Below, piece after piece: positions 51,829 to 61,921 of a stretch of DNA of 64,000 nt. A program made the translations under genes and the position numbers. How positions within the stretch are numbered: the stretch's first letter is position 1; every line of letters starts with the position of its first letter. Source of the DNA: an uncultured Acidimicrobiales bacterium (GTDB lineage: Bacteria; Actinomycetota; Acidimicrobiia; Acidimicrobiales; SZUA-35); the NCBI GenBank assembly GCA_938002965.1, contig CALKZY010000015.1:1-64000 (forward strand). The letters are read 5' to 3'. The notes beneath the pieces were generated by a model. It had not been told where the DNA came from and did not search any database. It saw nothing but the letters and a program-made list of their open reading frames with translations.

Positions 51829-53166
51829 ATGACCGCGATCGATCTCAGCAAACAAGCCCGAGTGCGGGTTAGCACCGAAACGCTTAGCGACCGCAGGGTC
51901 GTCATTGCCCGGACGTCGTTCCCCGGTGACGAAAGCGAACTAACTGAAGACCTTGGGCGGCAGCTGACCGATGGCATTCAGCTAGCCGTCGAGAAGCGAA
52001 TGCCGTTTGTCATGGTCATCTCGACCACCGGAGTGGCAGTGGCAGAAGGGATTGCCGGCTCGCTCTCGTGGGCGCGGGCCGCATCCGAACTTACGTCGGC
52101 CAGCGGCGTAATTCCCACCTTCGCCGTCGCGGCCGGACCGGTGCTTTCGGGCCCAGCGCTCCTCCTGGGCCTTGTCGACATCGTTGTGTTCTGCGACGAT
52201 GCCTATTGCTATCTGAGCGGCCCGAAAAACGTCGAGACCTACACCGGGGTGGCCCTCAGCGCCAAAGAACTCGGTGGGTCGAGCGTCCACAGCCAGACAA
52301 GCGGTCTTGCCTCTCTGTCATCTGAGGACGTCGATCAGGCGCTGGAACTGGTTGGTGATGTTCTCGGCTACCTGCCTAACAGCAACGACGATCTACCCCC
52401 GGTGTGGCCGACGACGGACTCGTCACATCGGTCCACTGAAGAAGTGGGGCAGCTCATGCCCGACACACCCACTGGCTCCTATGACGTCCGCGACGTCATA
52501 GGAGAACTTGTCGACGACGGTGAGTTCCTCGAGCTTCGGCCGAGGTGGGCACCCAATCTGGTGACCGGCATGGCGTCCATGGCCGGAATGTCCATCGGCG
52601 TCGTGGCCAACCAACCTCGATCCCTTGCCGGGTCCATTGACATTCCGGCTTCACAGAAGGGCGCCAGGTTCGTCGCCATGTGTGACGCGTTCGCCATCCC
52701 CCTTCTGACCCTGGTCGATACCTCAGGCTTTCTTCCCGGCAAGGACCTGGAGTGGCGGGGCATGATCCGTCACGGTGCCCAGTTGGCTTTTGCCTATGCT
52801 CGGGCAACCGTGCCCAGAGTCGGGCTGATCCTGCGCAAGTCGTACGGCGGCGCTTACATCGTCATGGACTCGGTGAACATGGGTAACGACGTCATGTTTG
52901 CCTGGCCCAGCGCCGAGGTTGCGGTTATGGGAGCCAAAGGTGCGGTCGAAATTCTTCACCGCAAAGCCGACGAAGAGGAAAGGGCGCAGCTGGTGGAACA
53001 GTACGAGGCTCAGTATCTAACGCCGTACCCGGCAGCCGAGCGCCAATCCATTTCTGCTGTCATTGAGCCGGCCGACTCGCGCCGGGAACTGATTGCCGCC
53101 TTTACCATGCTTGCCACTAAACGTGAGCGTCTGCGAAGCCGCAAACACGACAACAGCCCGCTGTAA
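51829..53166 (+). CDS. Acyl-CoA carboxylase carboxyltransferase (beta) subunit
   Basis: Transfers carboxyl from biotin to an acyl-CoA. The 445-residue protein has the crotonase-fold carboxyltransferase domains: FVMVISTTGVAVAEGI, GPVLSGPALLLGLVD and, in the C-terminal half, MASMAGMSIGVVANQPRSLAG, DTSGFLPGKDLEWRGMIRHG and KSYGGAYIVMDS. It is shorter than the 510-530 residues of typical AccD5/PCC beta subunits. No biotin carboxylase (alpha) gene is adjacent. The acyl-CoA substrate cannot be decided from sequence. Confidence 0.85.
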   Translation: MTAIDLSKQARVRVSTETLSDRRVVIARTSFPGDESELTEDLGRQLTDGIQLAVEKRMPFVMVISTTGVAVAEGIAGSLSWARAASELTSASGVIPTFAVAAGPVLSGPALLLGLVDIVVFCDDAYCYLSGPKNVETYTGVALSAKELGGSSVHSQTSGLASLSSEDVDQALELVGDVLGYLPNSNDDLPPVWPTTDSSHRSTEEVGQLMPDTPTGSYDVRDVIGELVDDGEFLELRPRWAPNLVTGMASMAGMSIGVVANQPRSLAGSIDIPASQKGARFVAMCDAFAIPLLTLVDTSGFLPGKDLEWRGMIRHGAQLAFAYARATVPRVGLILRKSYGGAYIVMDSVNMGNDVMFAWPSAEVAVMGAKGAVEILHRKADEEERAQLVEQYEAQYLTPYPAAERQSISAVIEPADSRRELIAAFTMLATKRERLRSRKHDNSPL

Positions 53167-53431
53167 GCCCGGATAGCCGCCGAGCGGCCATTGAATCGGC
53201 CATATCTCCGAGCCGCTCACTAGCTGACGTGGCATCTATTACAACCTGTATTCAACGGGCCGACTAGATAACCATGTAGTGTCACGACTAGATTCAGGCG
53301 TGCGGGACCAACGTCCCGCTTCAGCTTGGAGCTGGCATCACAGCTCGGCGCGGTAACACAAGGAGGTGTTCGCCCCGGGACAACTAAGCCCCGCACCACG
53401 TGGGGCCTACGTCTTTACAGAGAGGAACGCT
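53167..53431 (+). promoter_or_regulatory. Structured leader of citrate synthase
   Basis: 265 bases with no gene. A perfect hairpin GCGGGAC-CAAC-GTCCCGC is at 53302-53319, and a second, imperfect CCCCGC/GTGGGG pair is near 53390-53407. The start GTG of citrate synthase has GAGAGGAA upstream. No known riboswitch class is recognised. Confidence 0.4.
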
Positions 53432-54700
53432 GTGCCCGAATCGGTGACTGTTACGGACAACCGGACAGGAGAATCGTTTGAAATGCCCATCGAGCAGGGT
53501 GGGGTTGATGGCACCGCATGGCGGAAGAACCTTCCCGGCATCTGGTTCCTCGACCCGGGGTTCAGCGCAACGGCATCCACCGAAAGCGCCATAACCGAGC
53601 TTGACGGTGGACAGGGTTTCCTCCGCTACCGGGGCTATCCCATCGAGCAGCTGGCTGAGCAGTCCACCTTCCTCGAGGTGAGCTATCTCCTTTTGAACGG
53701 CGAACTGCCGAGTTCGGCAGAGTACGACCAGTGGGTATACAACGTAACCCACCACACCTTCATCCACGAGAACATGCGCAAGCGGTTCTACGAAGGCTTC
53801 CACTACGACGCCCATCCAATGGGCATGTTGGTATCGGCTATCGCCGCCCTATCGACCTTCTACCCCGAGGCCAAGGACATCACGGACCGCACCAATCGGT
53901 TCATCCAAATCAATCGCCTGGTTTCGAAAGTTCCGACACTGGCGGCCATGGCCTACCGGGCAAGTATCGGCATGCCGTTTGTGTACCCCGACAACTCCCT
54001 CAGCTACACCGAGAACTTCTTGTCGATGATGTGGCGAGTCGCTGAGCCTCAGTACGACGCCGACCCGGTTTTGGCCAAGGCTCTTGATGTTCTCCTGATC
54101 CTCCATGCCGACCATGAGCAGAACTGCTCGACGACGGCCATGCGAGTCGTTGGATCGTCCCACGCTGACCCGTATTCGGCAGCAGCCGGCGCTACAGCCG
54201 CTCTGTACGGCCCACGCCATGGTGGGGCGAACGAAGCCGTGATCCACATGCTCCGGGAGATTGGCACCTACGACAACATCCCGAACTTCATTGAGAGCGT
54301 AAAGAACGGTGAAGGTCGACTCATGGGCTTCGGCCACCGGGTCTACAAGGCCTACGATCCCCGAGCCCGTATCGTCAAGTCGCAGGCCGATGAGGTGTTC
54401 AAAGTCACCGGTCGCAATCCGCTACTCGACATTGCTCTCAAGCTGGAAGAGATCGCCCTTGAAGACGAGTACTTCAAGAGCCGCAATCTTTACCCCAACG
54501 TCGACTTCTACACCGGGCTCATCTACCAGGCCATGAACTTCCCGATGGACATGTTCACGGTACTGTTTGCCATCGGCCGCATGCCCGGTTGGCTCTCACA
54601 TTGGAATGAGGCCATCGAGCAGGATGTGCGAATCAGCCGCCCCCGTCAGGTTTACATCGGCGAAGGTGAACGCAAGTACGTTCCGCTATCTGACCGCTAA
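53432..54700 (+). CDS. gltA: Citrate synthase
   Basis: Condenses oxaloacetate and acetyl-CoA. The 422-residue protein has the catalytic signature motifs: DHEQNCSTTAMR (His near residue 230), MGFGHRVYK and PNVDFYTG. The frame opens earlier, but GTG at 53432 (MPESVTVT) has a GAGAGGAA site and matches the normal start. The N-terminal extension with the hexameric-type EGF-like fold is typical of actinobacterial type II citrate synthase. It is not adjacent to aconitase, but in the same region. Confidence 0.95.
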   Translation: MPESVTVTDNRTGESFEMPIEQGGVDGTAWRKNLPGIWFLDPGFSATASTESAITELDGGQGFLRYRGYPIEQLAEQSTFLEVSYLLLNGELPSSAEYDQWVYNVTHHTFIHENMRKRFYEGFHYDAHPMGMLVSAIAALSTFYPEAKDITDRTNRFIQINRLVSKVPTLAAMAYRASIGMPFVYPDNSLSYTENFLSMMWRVAEPQYDADPVLAKALDVLLILHADHEQNCSTTAMRVVGSSHADPYSAAAGATAALYGPRHGGANEAVIHMLREIGTYDNIPNFIESVKNGEGRLMGFGHRVYKAYDPRARIVKSQADEVFKVTGRNPLLDIALKLEEIALEDEYFKSRNLYPNVDFYTGLIYQAMNFPMDMFTVLFAIGRMPGWLSHWNEAIEQDVRISRPRQVYIGEGERKYVPLSDR

Positions 54701-54704
54701 GAAC

Positions 54705-54720
54705 CCGAGTTTCCACTCGG
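54705..54720. terminator. Hairpin between citrate synthase and quinone oxidoreductase
   Basis: CCGAGT-TTCC-ACTCGG, a perfect 6-base stem, lies directly after the citrate synthase stop and before the converging oxidoreductase stop. It probably terminates transcription from one or both sides. Confidence 0.5.
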
Positions 54721-54740
54721 TCTGATATGCCCTGACATCG

Positions 54741-55718
54741 TCAGCTCACGTCTACCAGGATCTTGCCGAAGTTGGCGTTTGACTCCATGTAGGCCTGGGC
54801 TGACGCGATGTCGGCTAGGTCATAGCGAGAGTCCACGATCGGCTTTAGCAGCCCCTGATCGAACAGAGGTAGCAACTCGGCGGTCGCCCGCTGGGTGAGC
54901 ACAGCCTTCTCTTCGAGAGGGCGGGCTCGCAGAACGGTGCCGATTAACGAGGCCCGCTTGGGCAACAACATACCGAGTGGAAGCTCGACGGTCTGCTTGC
55001 CCATCACGCCCACTTGGATGAGTCGGCCGCCCACCCGTAGTGCCTTGATGTTGTCGATGGTGTACTCACCGCCGATGACGTCAATGACGACGTCGGCCCC
55101 TCGGCTGTTGGTGAGGTCCCCAACCCGGTCGAGGAAGCTCTCGGCCCGGTAGTCGATGGCGGCATCGGCTCCAAGGTCGAGACATCGTTGGACTTTGCCC
55201 GCCGAGGCGGTGACGGCAATGCGCGCACCCATAGCCTTAGCGATCTGGATTGCCGCTGTACCCACGCCGGAGCCGCCGGCATGGACCAGAGCCCACCTGC
55301 CCGATGTCAGCCCGCCTTGCACCACCATGGCATCAAAGGCGGTCAGGAAAACCTCGGGCACGGTGGCGGCGTCAGAGATACCCACCGACGAGGGAATCGG
55401 CATAAGTTGCCGCTGGTTGACGGCTAACTGTTCTGCGTACGCCCCACCGCTGACAATTCCCATGACTTCGTCGCCGACCCGCCATTCACCAACCGCTGAG
55501 CCGATGGCGGCCACAGTTCCGGCAAACTCCATCCCGGGCACCTCGTGCTCGGTTGCTGGGCCCGGGTACAGGCCTCGGCGCTGGAGCAGATCAGCTCGAT
55601 TGAGCGCCGTAGCTCTCACGTTGACGAGGACATCGTCGGGCCCATAGCTGGGCGCCGGAATCTCAGTCAGAGTTAAGACATCGGGGTCGCCGTATTCGGT
55701 CAGTACAACAGCTCGCAT
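54741..55718 (-). CDS. Quinone oxidoreductase, zinc-type dehydrogenase superfamily
   Basis: A 325-residue medium-chain dehydrogenase of the NAD(P)H:quinone oxidoreductase/PIG3 type. It has a GroES-like N-terminal half, the NADPH-binding VHAGGSGVGTAAIQIAK and the ALNRADLLQRRGLYP loop of this family. The catalytic zinc cysteines of alcohol dehydrogenase are missing, so it is a zinc-independent oxidoreductase. Converges with citrate synthase. Confidence 0.85.
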   Translation of the reverse strand: MRAVVLTEYGDPDVLTLTEIPAPSYGPDDVLVNVRATALNRADLLQRRGLYPGPATEHEVPGMEFAGTVAAIGSAVGEWRVGDEVMGIVSGGAYAEQLAVNQRQLMPIPSSVGISDAATVPEVFLTAFDAMVVQGGLTSGRWALVHAGGSGVGTAAIQIAKAMGARIAVTASAGKVQRCLDLGADAAIDYRAESFLDRVGDLTNSRGADVVIDVIGGEYTIDNIKALRVGGRLIQVGVMGKQTVELPLGMLLPKRASLIGTVLRARPLEEKAVLTQRATAELLPLFDQGLLKPIVDSRYDLADIASAQAYMESNANFGKILVDVS

Positions 55719-55793
55719 CGGCTCAACCTAGATCGTTCAGCCGAAAGATCCGTAGTTTTGGATCAAGTTTCGATCGAGTCCCGCAGCGGTGAG

Positions 55794-58034
55794 CTACTGC
55801 TGCTGGTTGATGCGACGCAGGAAGTCAGCGGCGATCGGGCCGGCCACCGCTCCCCCGGCTCCACCGCCCTCGACGAGCACGGCGAAGGCAACATCGCCTT
55901 GGAATCCGGTGAACCATGCATGGGTCGCCGGCGGTTCCCCGGTCCCGAACTGTGCTGTGCCGGTCTTGGCGAACACCCGATCTCCTGGCAGTCCGCGAGC
56001 TGCACCGCCGGTTCCGTAGTCGACCACGGCCCCCATGAGGTCTCGCAGCTGGTTTGCGGCCTGTTCGTCCAAGCGGTCGATGGCCTGCGGTTCTACAGCT
56101 GCTCCATCAAGTACGAGTTGAGGAGTGAAGTAGACGCCGCTGGCCGCAGTGGCCGACATGACCGCCATGCTCAGAGGGCTTGCCAGCACCTGGCCTTGAC
56201 CGAAGGAGGTCGCCGCCTGCTCAACAGCGTTGCCAGGGCTGGGAACGGAACCGGAGAACGCCGAGGTCCCCAGGTTGTACTGTGAACCGACACCAAAACG
56301 GCGGGCGGTTGACGGGAGTTGACCTCGGTCAATCCCGAGACCGACCTGGATGAACGAGGTGTTGCACGAATAGGCAAATGCGTCGCGGAAGCGGACCCTG
56401 CCGAATCCCTGAAAATTGGAGTTGCGGAACTCTCGACCGTCTACTTGAACAGTCGGTGGGCATTCAATCTCGTTGTCGGCGGTAAAGCCCTGTTCCAGCG
56501 CGGCGTAGGCGGTCACGATCTTGAATACCGACCCCGGTGGATACTGGCCGGTGAGGGCGAAGTTGTCAGTGGTGTTGGCCGGGCCGTTGGCGACGGCCAG
56601 TACTTCGCCGGTGGAGGCTCTGATAGCCACTAGAGAGCTGGGTTGTTGAGTTTGTCCCACAGCGGCATCCGCCGCTTCCTGCGTGACAGGGTCGATCGTA
56701 GTTTGGACTGGTGTTCCGGCGGTTGCCTCGGTTAGGGCGAGAACGTTGGTCGGATCGTCCGGCAGAAGCTGTTGGCCCTGGTCGTTGGTCATGGGGAAAC
56801 GCCGGTTGATGCGAATTCTCCAGCCTGGGTAGCCGGAAAGCCGCTCGTTGTACGCCGCCTGTAGCCCTGATCGCCCGACGATGTCACCGCGAGCGAACTG
56901 GTCGGGGCTGTTGTCGATGAGCTCGGCAGTGGCTTCTCCGGTGCGTCCCAGCAGCCCTCGGGCGAAACCCGACGATGGCGGCAAGATGGCGGTGGATTCG
57001 TTGAGAACAACTCCAGGGTTTGCGACTAGCTCGCCGCGAAGTGGCTCGATGTCTTCCGGTCGTTGAACAGTGACGGCGAAGATGTCGTCGGACGGGGAAC
57101 GACGAAGGCTGTCGAGCAATGCGCCTTCGTCGAGCTCGAAGAGTCGGGCAAGAGTGGCCGCGACGTCGTCGAGCGACGGAGCTTGTCGGGGTATCACTCC
57201 GATTGTCACGGCCGGACGTTCGCCGACTAGTTCGAAACCTCCGACTCCCAGGATCGGAGCTCGATCGGCCGGCACCCGGTCGAAGACCAGCGTGTCGCCA
57301 GGGAGAAGCCGTTCATCGATAACCGTCGGCGACCAGTCCACCTGCCACTCGGTTCCGACTTGTACCACGTCAACTACGCCCTGGGTGGCAAATGTAGCCG
57401 TACCACCTTGGAGATTCACTGCCCCTGAGTTGGCGTCATCACCTTCAGACACCGGAGGCGGAGCGACGGGAATATTGCGAAGGGTCCAGGTTGTTTCCAC
57501 CGGCACACTTGTTCTGATCTCGTCTTCGGCCAAGACCACGGTTTCGATCTCTACGGAGAAATCGACGTCGTCAAGATCACTCCAGATCGCCGTGAACTCC
57601 GCTTGTGCCTCTGCGGGGTCGTCGAAGGCAAAGTTCATTCGGGTCAAAGACCGCCCGTTAAGCGCATCTTGGAACCGCAGGGCTGCTGCCTGGGCCAGCT
57701 CTTGTGATGACAGACCTGAGGAGGCCACGGAATCGCCGTCGACCTCACTCGAATCAGCGTCTTCGCCTGAAGCATCATCGTCGGATTCGTTGCCGGGCGA
57801 CCCGACGAGCTGAATGACGAGCAGGACTACTAGTCCGAGACCGACGATCGCTCCAAAGAGCGGTATCAGCCAGCGGGCCGAGGCGACGTCGGCGTACACC
57901 TCCTCGACGGTTTCGACTTCGCCGGTTGGGCGCGGGTCATGGCTGACCGGTCTCGCCCCGTAGCCGGTCTCGTCCATGGAACCCCTGCCCCCCGCCGGGG
58001 GGATTCCTGTACCTGAACCCTGGTACTCACCCAC
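55794..58034 (-). CDS. Class B penicillin-binding protein (transpeptidase)
   Basis: Cross-links peptidoglycan. A short cytoplasmic tail, one membrane segment (about residues 52-78, ARWLIPLFGAIVGLGLVVLLVIQ) and an acidic Ser/Asp linker lead to an NTF2/PBP-dimer-like region. The transpeptidase domain has PPGSVFKIV (SxxK near 501), YSCNTSF (SxN near 554) and FAKTGTAQ (KTG near 689). The start is GTG at 58034; an in-frame ATG at 57977 (MDETGYG), with AGGGG upstream, is an alternative. The C-terminus is DFLRRINQQQ. Confidence 0.9.
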   Translation of the reverse strand: MGEYQGSGTGIPPAGGRGSMDETGYGARPVSHDPRPTGEVETVEEVYADVASARWLIPLFGAIVGLGLVVLLVIQLVGSPGNESDDDASGEDADSSEVDGDSVASSGLSSQELAQAAALRFQDALNGRSLTRMNFAFDDPAEAQAEFTAIWSDLDDVDFSVEIETVVLAEDEIRTSVPVETTWTLRNIPVAPPPVSEGDDANSGAVNLQGGTATFATQGVVDVVQVGTEWQVDWSPTVIDERLLPGDTLVFDRVPADRAPILGVGGFELVGERPAVTIGVIPRQAPSLDDVAATLARLFELDEGALLDSLRRSPSDDIFAVTVQRPEDIEPLRGELVANPGVVLNESTAILPPSSGFARGLLGRTGEATAELIDNSPDQFARGDIVGRSGLQAAYNERLSGYPGWRIRINRRFPMTNDQGQQLLPDDPTNVLALTEATAGTPVQTTIDPVTQEAADAAVGQTQQPSSLVAIRASTGEVLAVANGPANTTDNFALTGQYPPGSVFKIVTAYAALEQGFTADNEIECPPTVQVDGREFRNSNFQGFGRVRFRDAFAYSCNTSFIQVGLGIDRGQLPSTARRFGVGSQYNLGTSAFSGSVPSPGNAVEQAATSFGQGQVLASPLSMAVMSATAASGVYFTPQLVLDGAAVEPQAIDRLDEQAANQLRDLMGAVVDYGTGGAARGLPGDRVFAKTGTAQFGTGEPPATHAWFTGFQGDVAFAVLVEGGGAGGAVAGPIAADFLRRINQQQ

Positions 58035-58166
58035 CCAATCATCCTAGGTGACGCCAAGCCGGTGTCGGGTGAGCGCACCAGTTCCGTCAACAAACCGAGT
58101 CACGCACTCAACATCATGTTGACCTGCCGACAGCACCAGGGTTGTAGGAAGCTAGGCTGTGGGCCG

Positions 58167-58667
58167 ATGACGACCGAGGACCACGTTGACGAACATCATG
58201 GGGAGACTGCGCTTGGCCGCAGCCTCCGACCGCTCCTGATGCTGGCGCCCCTGACCTTGGCCGTGATCGTTCCTGCTGTCATCTACGGGTGGTACTCGTC
58301 GCGGGCCGCTGATGACGCCTTCGCCTTTGTGGAAGAAGCGTTGATCAGTGACGCCGACGGAACGAGCATCGATCAGGCCAGCTTCTGTGAAGGTGTTGCG
58401 AGCGATGTGTCCGCCTTGTCGTTTCACCAACTGGTTGAGAACGTCGACGGGGCTCGAGCGTCATTGAGCAATCTGGGCTTCGGCACCGCCGTCGTCGATT
58501 TCAAAGGATGGCTCGATGAGCCTCAGGCAGTCGAAGAGGACGACAGCTCGGATTCTTCGACAACCGGTCAGGATCTGCGAGACGACATAACGTTCAGCCT
58601 CGTCCGCTCGGAGTCGGGCTCAGGCAGCGAATCGTCGTGGTGCATCGAGGACATAGCAGTCCAGTAG
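58167..58667 (+). CDS. Membrane-anchored protein of unknown function
   Basis: A short cytoplasmic N-terminus, one membrane segment (about residues 22-42, LLMLAPLTLAVIVPAVIYGWY) and an extracytoplasmic domain with two Cys (SFCEGV, SSWCIED) and an acidic Ser/Asp-rich stretch. The ATG at 58167 (MTTEDHVDEHHG) is chosen over an upstream in-frame start. Divergent from the PBP gene. No family recognised. Confidence 0.6.
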   Translation: MTTEDHVDEHHGETALGRSLRPLLMLAPLTLAVIVPAVIYGWYSSRAADDAFAFVEEALISDADGTSIDQASFCEGVASDVSALSFHQLVENVDGARASLSNLGFGTAVVDFKGWLDEPQAVEEDDSSDSSTTGQDLRDDITFSLVRSESGSGSESSWCIEDIAVQ

Positions 58668-58690
58668 CGCTGAGCAGTCCCCGTCACGAT

Positions 58691-61600
58691 CTAGCGAGGC
58701 GTCCACGTCCCACCGCTGCGCTCCAGCGACTCAACTACTTGATCGAGCTCGGCGACGGCCTCTATGAACGAGGGGTGTTCGGCATCGAAGCCGCTTGAAG
58801 CTCGTTCGATCGCTTGGCGTTGACTGGCGGTTGGCCCGTTTGTCGTTTGCCAGTGGTAGTAGGCAACCCGGCCGACCAAGGCCGATATTGACGGATTGTC
58901 GGCTTCACCCAATTCGCTAAGAATCGGATCTCCCACGAGTGCCCGGGCAAAGCCCTCCACCCGGCCGCGAATTCCTTCAAGCTCGGAGTTCAAATCATGT
59001 CCGGCAATGGCCGTGCCTTGCAATGTGCGACGCACCAGAGTTATCCGGTCTCGAACCTGCTGGAGGTGTGCCTCGGCTCCGGCCACTCGTCGTTCAAGGT
59101 CAAGCGTGTGTCGAACAAACTCGGCATCGGCCTGGTTAGAACGCTCGTGAGGACCGAGATCGATGCCAAGCACCGGGCGGACGGTGAACGCCTGGGCGTC
59201 GCCGATTTGCCGATCACCTTCATCTGACAGCAGCATCAACTCCACCGTGAAAGCACCGGGTTCAACCAGCGGCCCTGGAAGTGGGCGATCCCACGGAACG
59301 ACGAAATCCGGCTCGGTGGCCCGCAACGGTTGCGGTGAAGCCAGCCGGAGATCCCACGTTGTTCGGTGAAGGCCCTTCTTCGTTTCGGCCTGGAGCTGTC
59401 TCACCGGCTGTCCACTGCTGTCACGAACGACGAGCACCAGCGCTGGCTCCCCGGCCAGGTGCTCGCTGTAGAGCGTGTCTACGTCGGGGATTTCGACGTT
59501 GTCCCCGGCGCCTCGCTGTTCCTTTTCCTGCTTCTGTCGCTGTTTGCGAGGCCCGATGATGTCGTCGGGCAAGACGTAGGTGATGGTGGCCCCGAAGTCG
59601 GGGTTGGGCGCCCGAAAGGCGGAAGAACCAAGCGTCGGCTGACCTTCAGCCTGGGCAAGAGTGTGGGGAACGTACCACCAGGCGTCGCCAGCAGACAACA
59701 GTCGCGGCTCGTCAACACGGTCGTCGGCAACAAGGGCCCGAAGCGGTCCATAGTCATCGAGGATGTAGATCCCGCGACCGAATGATCCTGCCACGAGGTC
59801 GTCGGATCGGCGGTGGATTTTAACGTCTCGGAACGAGATGGTGGGTACTCCCCCACTTAAGTTGTGCCAGGTCTCACCGCCGTCCAAGGTGACATGTAGA
59901 CCGTATTCGGCACCGATGAACAAGAGGTCGGATTCGACGTGGTCCTGCTCGATCGACCAAACAATGGTGTGACCGGGGAGGTCGCCGACGATCGGGTGCC
60001 ACGAACGGCCCCGGTCGTCGCTTCGATAGGCGTAGGGCGTGAAGTCACCAAACTTGTGATTGTCGGCCACTACGAACACCACATCGGCGTAGTGTTCGGA
60101 CGCTTTGACGTTGTTGATGAAAGCCGTCTCGGGCAGTCCCGGTGGGGTCGCAGTTTCGGCCCAGGTCTCGCCCCCATCAGAGGTGACGTGCAGGCGGCCG
60201 TCGTCGGTGCCCACGTAGAGCAGGCCTTCGGCCACCGATGACTCACACATGTGTGAGACGGTGGCATATTGCGACATGGCTACGTGGTCGTACGGACCGG
60301 TCACGCCAGGGACCGCGGCGAACGTCGCCATCTCGTAGCGGTTGCGAGCGGTAGTCAAGTCCTCGCTGATGGGTTTCCAAGAGTCGCCTCGGTCATCGGA
60401 GCGCCACACCCGCTGTGAGGCAAGGTAGAGGCGATGCCGGTTGTGGGGGCTCACAACGATCGGGCAGTCCCAGTTCCATCGTTCCGGGTCGTCGTCTTTA
60501 CCAGGCAGTGGACGAATGTCAGTGAGCTCCATCGTTCGGCGGTCGTGGCGCATGACGTTGCCCTCCTGCCACTCGATGTAGCTGACATCGGGGTCTTCGG
60601 GGTCGAAGGCGGCGTGGTATCCGTCGGCGCCAAGCGGCACGGTCCAGTCCTGGTTTCGCACGCCCTCCACACTGGTTGTGCGGGACGGGCCGTACAGCGT
60701 GCCGAGGTCCTGAGCCCCGGCCAGGATGTTGTAGAACGGCTCGGCGTTGTCCATCGCGATTCGGTAGAACTGGGCGATCGGCAAGTTGGGAAAGTGACGG
60801 TTGGTGACACCGTCATCGAACGTTTCGTACAGGCCAGCGTCGCATCCGATTAGGAGGTGATCGGGGTTCACCGGGTCAATCCAAACCACGTGGTTATCGC
60901 TGTGCTTGTTGCGTCCGGTCTCCATGTTGGTGAACGTGTGGCCCCCATCCGTGGACACGTGCAGGAAGACGTCGACCTGGTAGATCTTGTCGGCGTCGGC
61001 CGGCGAGGCGAATAGTTCCTGGTAGTAGTGCGGCCCAGTTCCGCCGGAGATGTACTCGCTGCGCCGCTCCCAGCTTTCTCCACCGTCGCCGGAGTAGTAC
61101 AGACCACGCTCGTGCTCGTCGGCTTCGATTGTGGCGTAGACCCGGCGGGGATCAGCCGGCGTGACGGCTAGGCCGATCTTGCCCATATCGCCTTCTGGCA
61201 GTCCCTTGCCCACTTTGCGCCAGGTCGCTCCGCCGTCAGTTGACTTGTGGATCCCGGATCCTGGGCCCCGACTGGCAAAGGTGGCTACGTGACGTCGCCG
61301 CTGATATGACGCCGCCAGTAGCACATCGGGGTCGGCGGGTGATCGAACGATGCTGGTGACGCCGGTGTCGTCATCTATCTCAAGCGCCTGGTCCCAGGTT
61401 TGTCCTCCATCGGTGCTGCGGTAGACACCACGCTCACCGCCGGATGACCACAGCGGACCCTCAGCGGCCACCAGGATCGTGGCGCTGTCGTTGGGGTCGA
61501 CGCTGATGGCACCAATGTGCTCAGAACGGCCGAGGCCCATCTGCTCCCACGTTTGTCCGCCGTCACGGCTGCGGTAGACGCCGTCGCCCCAGGCGACATG

Positions 61601-61921
61601 TCGCCCGCTGACGCTTTCGCCGGTGCCGACCCAGATGGTATTGGGATCTGCCGGATCGAGCGCCAGGCAGCCAATCGAATACGAGGTTTGCTCATCGAAG
61701 ATGGGGGTCCACGTCGTTCCAGCGTTGATCGTCTTCCACACGCCGCCGGAGCCGACGGCCACGTACCAGGTTGCCGGACGAGTCGGGTGTACGGCGATGT
61801 CGGATAGTCGCCCGCCCATGAATGCAGGCCCGATACCGCGGAGCTTGAGGCCGGAGATGGCTTTAGCAAGCGGTGATTGGTCGTTGTCAGCGTCGTTGGT
61901 GGGGGTCATGTTGTTAGGCAT
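58691..61921 (-). CDS. Sortilin/VPS10-like BNR-repeat beta-propeller protein
   Basis: A 1076-residue protein with many BNR/Asp-box repeats: VYRSRDGGQTWEQ, VYRSTDGGQTWDQ, IHKSTDGGATWRK, LYYSGDGGESWER and LHVTSDGGETWAE. This is the architecture of VPS10/sortilin and xyloglucanase-like propellers, repeated over about residues 20-740. The C-terminal 300 residues are unlike the propeller and contain coiled coil. No signal peptide is visible, so it is probably cytoplasmic. The start ATG at 61921 overlaps the stop of the alpha/beta hydrolase (ATGCCTAA); the ATG at 61909 is an alternative. Confidence 0.75.
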   Translation of the reverse strand: MPNNMTPTNDADNDQSPLAKAISGLKLRGIGPAFMGGRLSDIAVHPTRPATWYVAVGSGGVWKTINAGTTWTPIFDEQTSYSIGCLALDPADPNTIWVGTGESVSGRHVAWGDGVYRSRDGGQTWEQMGLGRSEHIGAISVDPNDSATILVAAEGPLWSSGGERGVYRSTDGGQTWDQALEIDDDTGVTSIVRSPADPDVLLAASYQRRRHVATFASRGPGSGIHKSTDGGATWRKVGKGLPEGDMGKIGLAVTPADPRRVYATIEADEHERGLYYSGDGGESWERRSEYISGGTGPHYYQELFASPADADKIYQVDVFLHVSTDGGHTFTNMETGRNKHSDNHVVWIDPVNPDHLLIGCDAGLYETFDDGVTNRHFPNLPIAQFYRIAMDNAEPFYNILAGAQDLGTLYGPSRTTSVEGVRNQDWTVPLGADGYHAAFDPEDPDVSYIEWQEGNVMRHDRRTMELTDIRPLPGKDDDPERWNWDCPIVVSPHNRHRLYLASQRVWRSDDRGDSWKPISEDLTTARNRYEMATFAAVPGVTGPYDHVAMSQYATVSHMCESSVAEGLLYVGTDDGRLHVTSDGGETWAETATPPGLPETAFINNVKASEHYADVVFVVADNHKFGDFTPYAYRSDDRGRSWHPIVGDLPGHTIVWSIEQDHVESDLLFIGAEYGLHVTLDGGETWHNLSGGVPTISFRDVKIHRRSDDLVAGSFGRGIYILDDYGPLRALVADDRVDEPRLLSAGDAWWYVPHTLAQAEGQPTLGSSAFRAPNPDFGATITYVLPDDIIGPRKQRQKQEKEQRGAGDNVEIPDVDTLYSEHLAGEPALVLVVRDSSGQPVRQLQAETKKGLHRTTWDLRLASPQPLRATEPDFVVPWDRPLPGPLVEPGAFTVELMLLSDEGDRQIGDAQAFTVRPVLGIDLGPHERSNQADAEFVRHTLDLERRVAGAEAHLQQVRDRITLVRRTLQGTAIAGHDLNSELEGIRGRVEGFARALVGDPILSELGEADNPSISALVGRVAYYHWQTTNGPTASQRQAIERASSGFDAEHPSFIEAVAELDQVVESLERSGGTWTPR

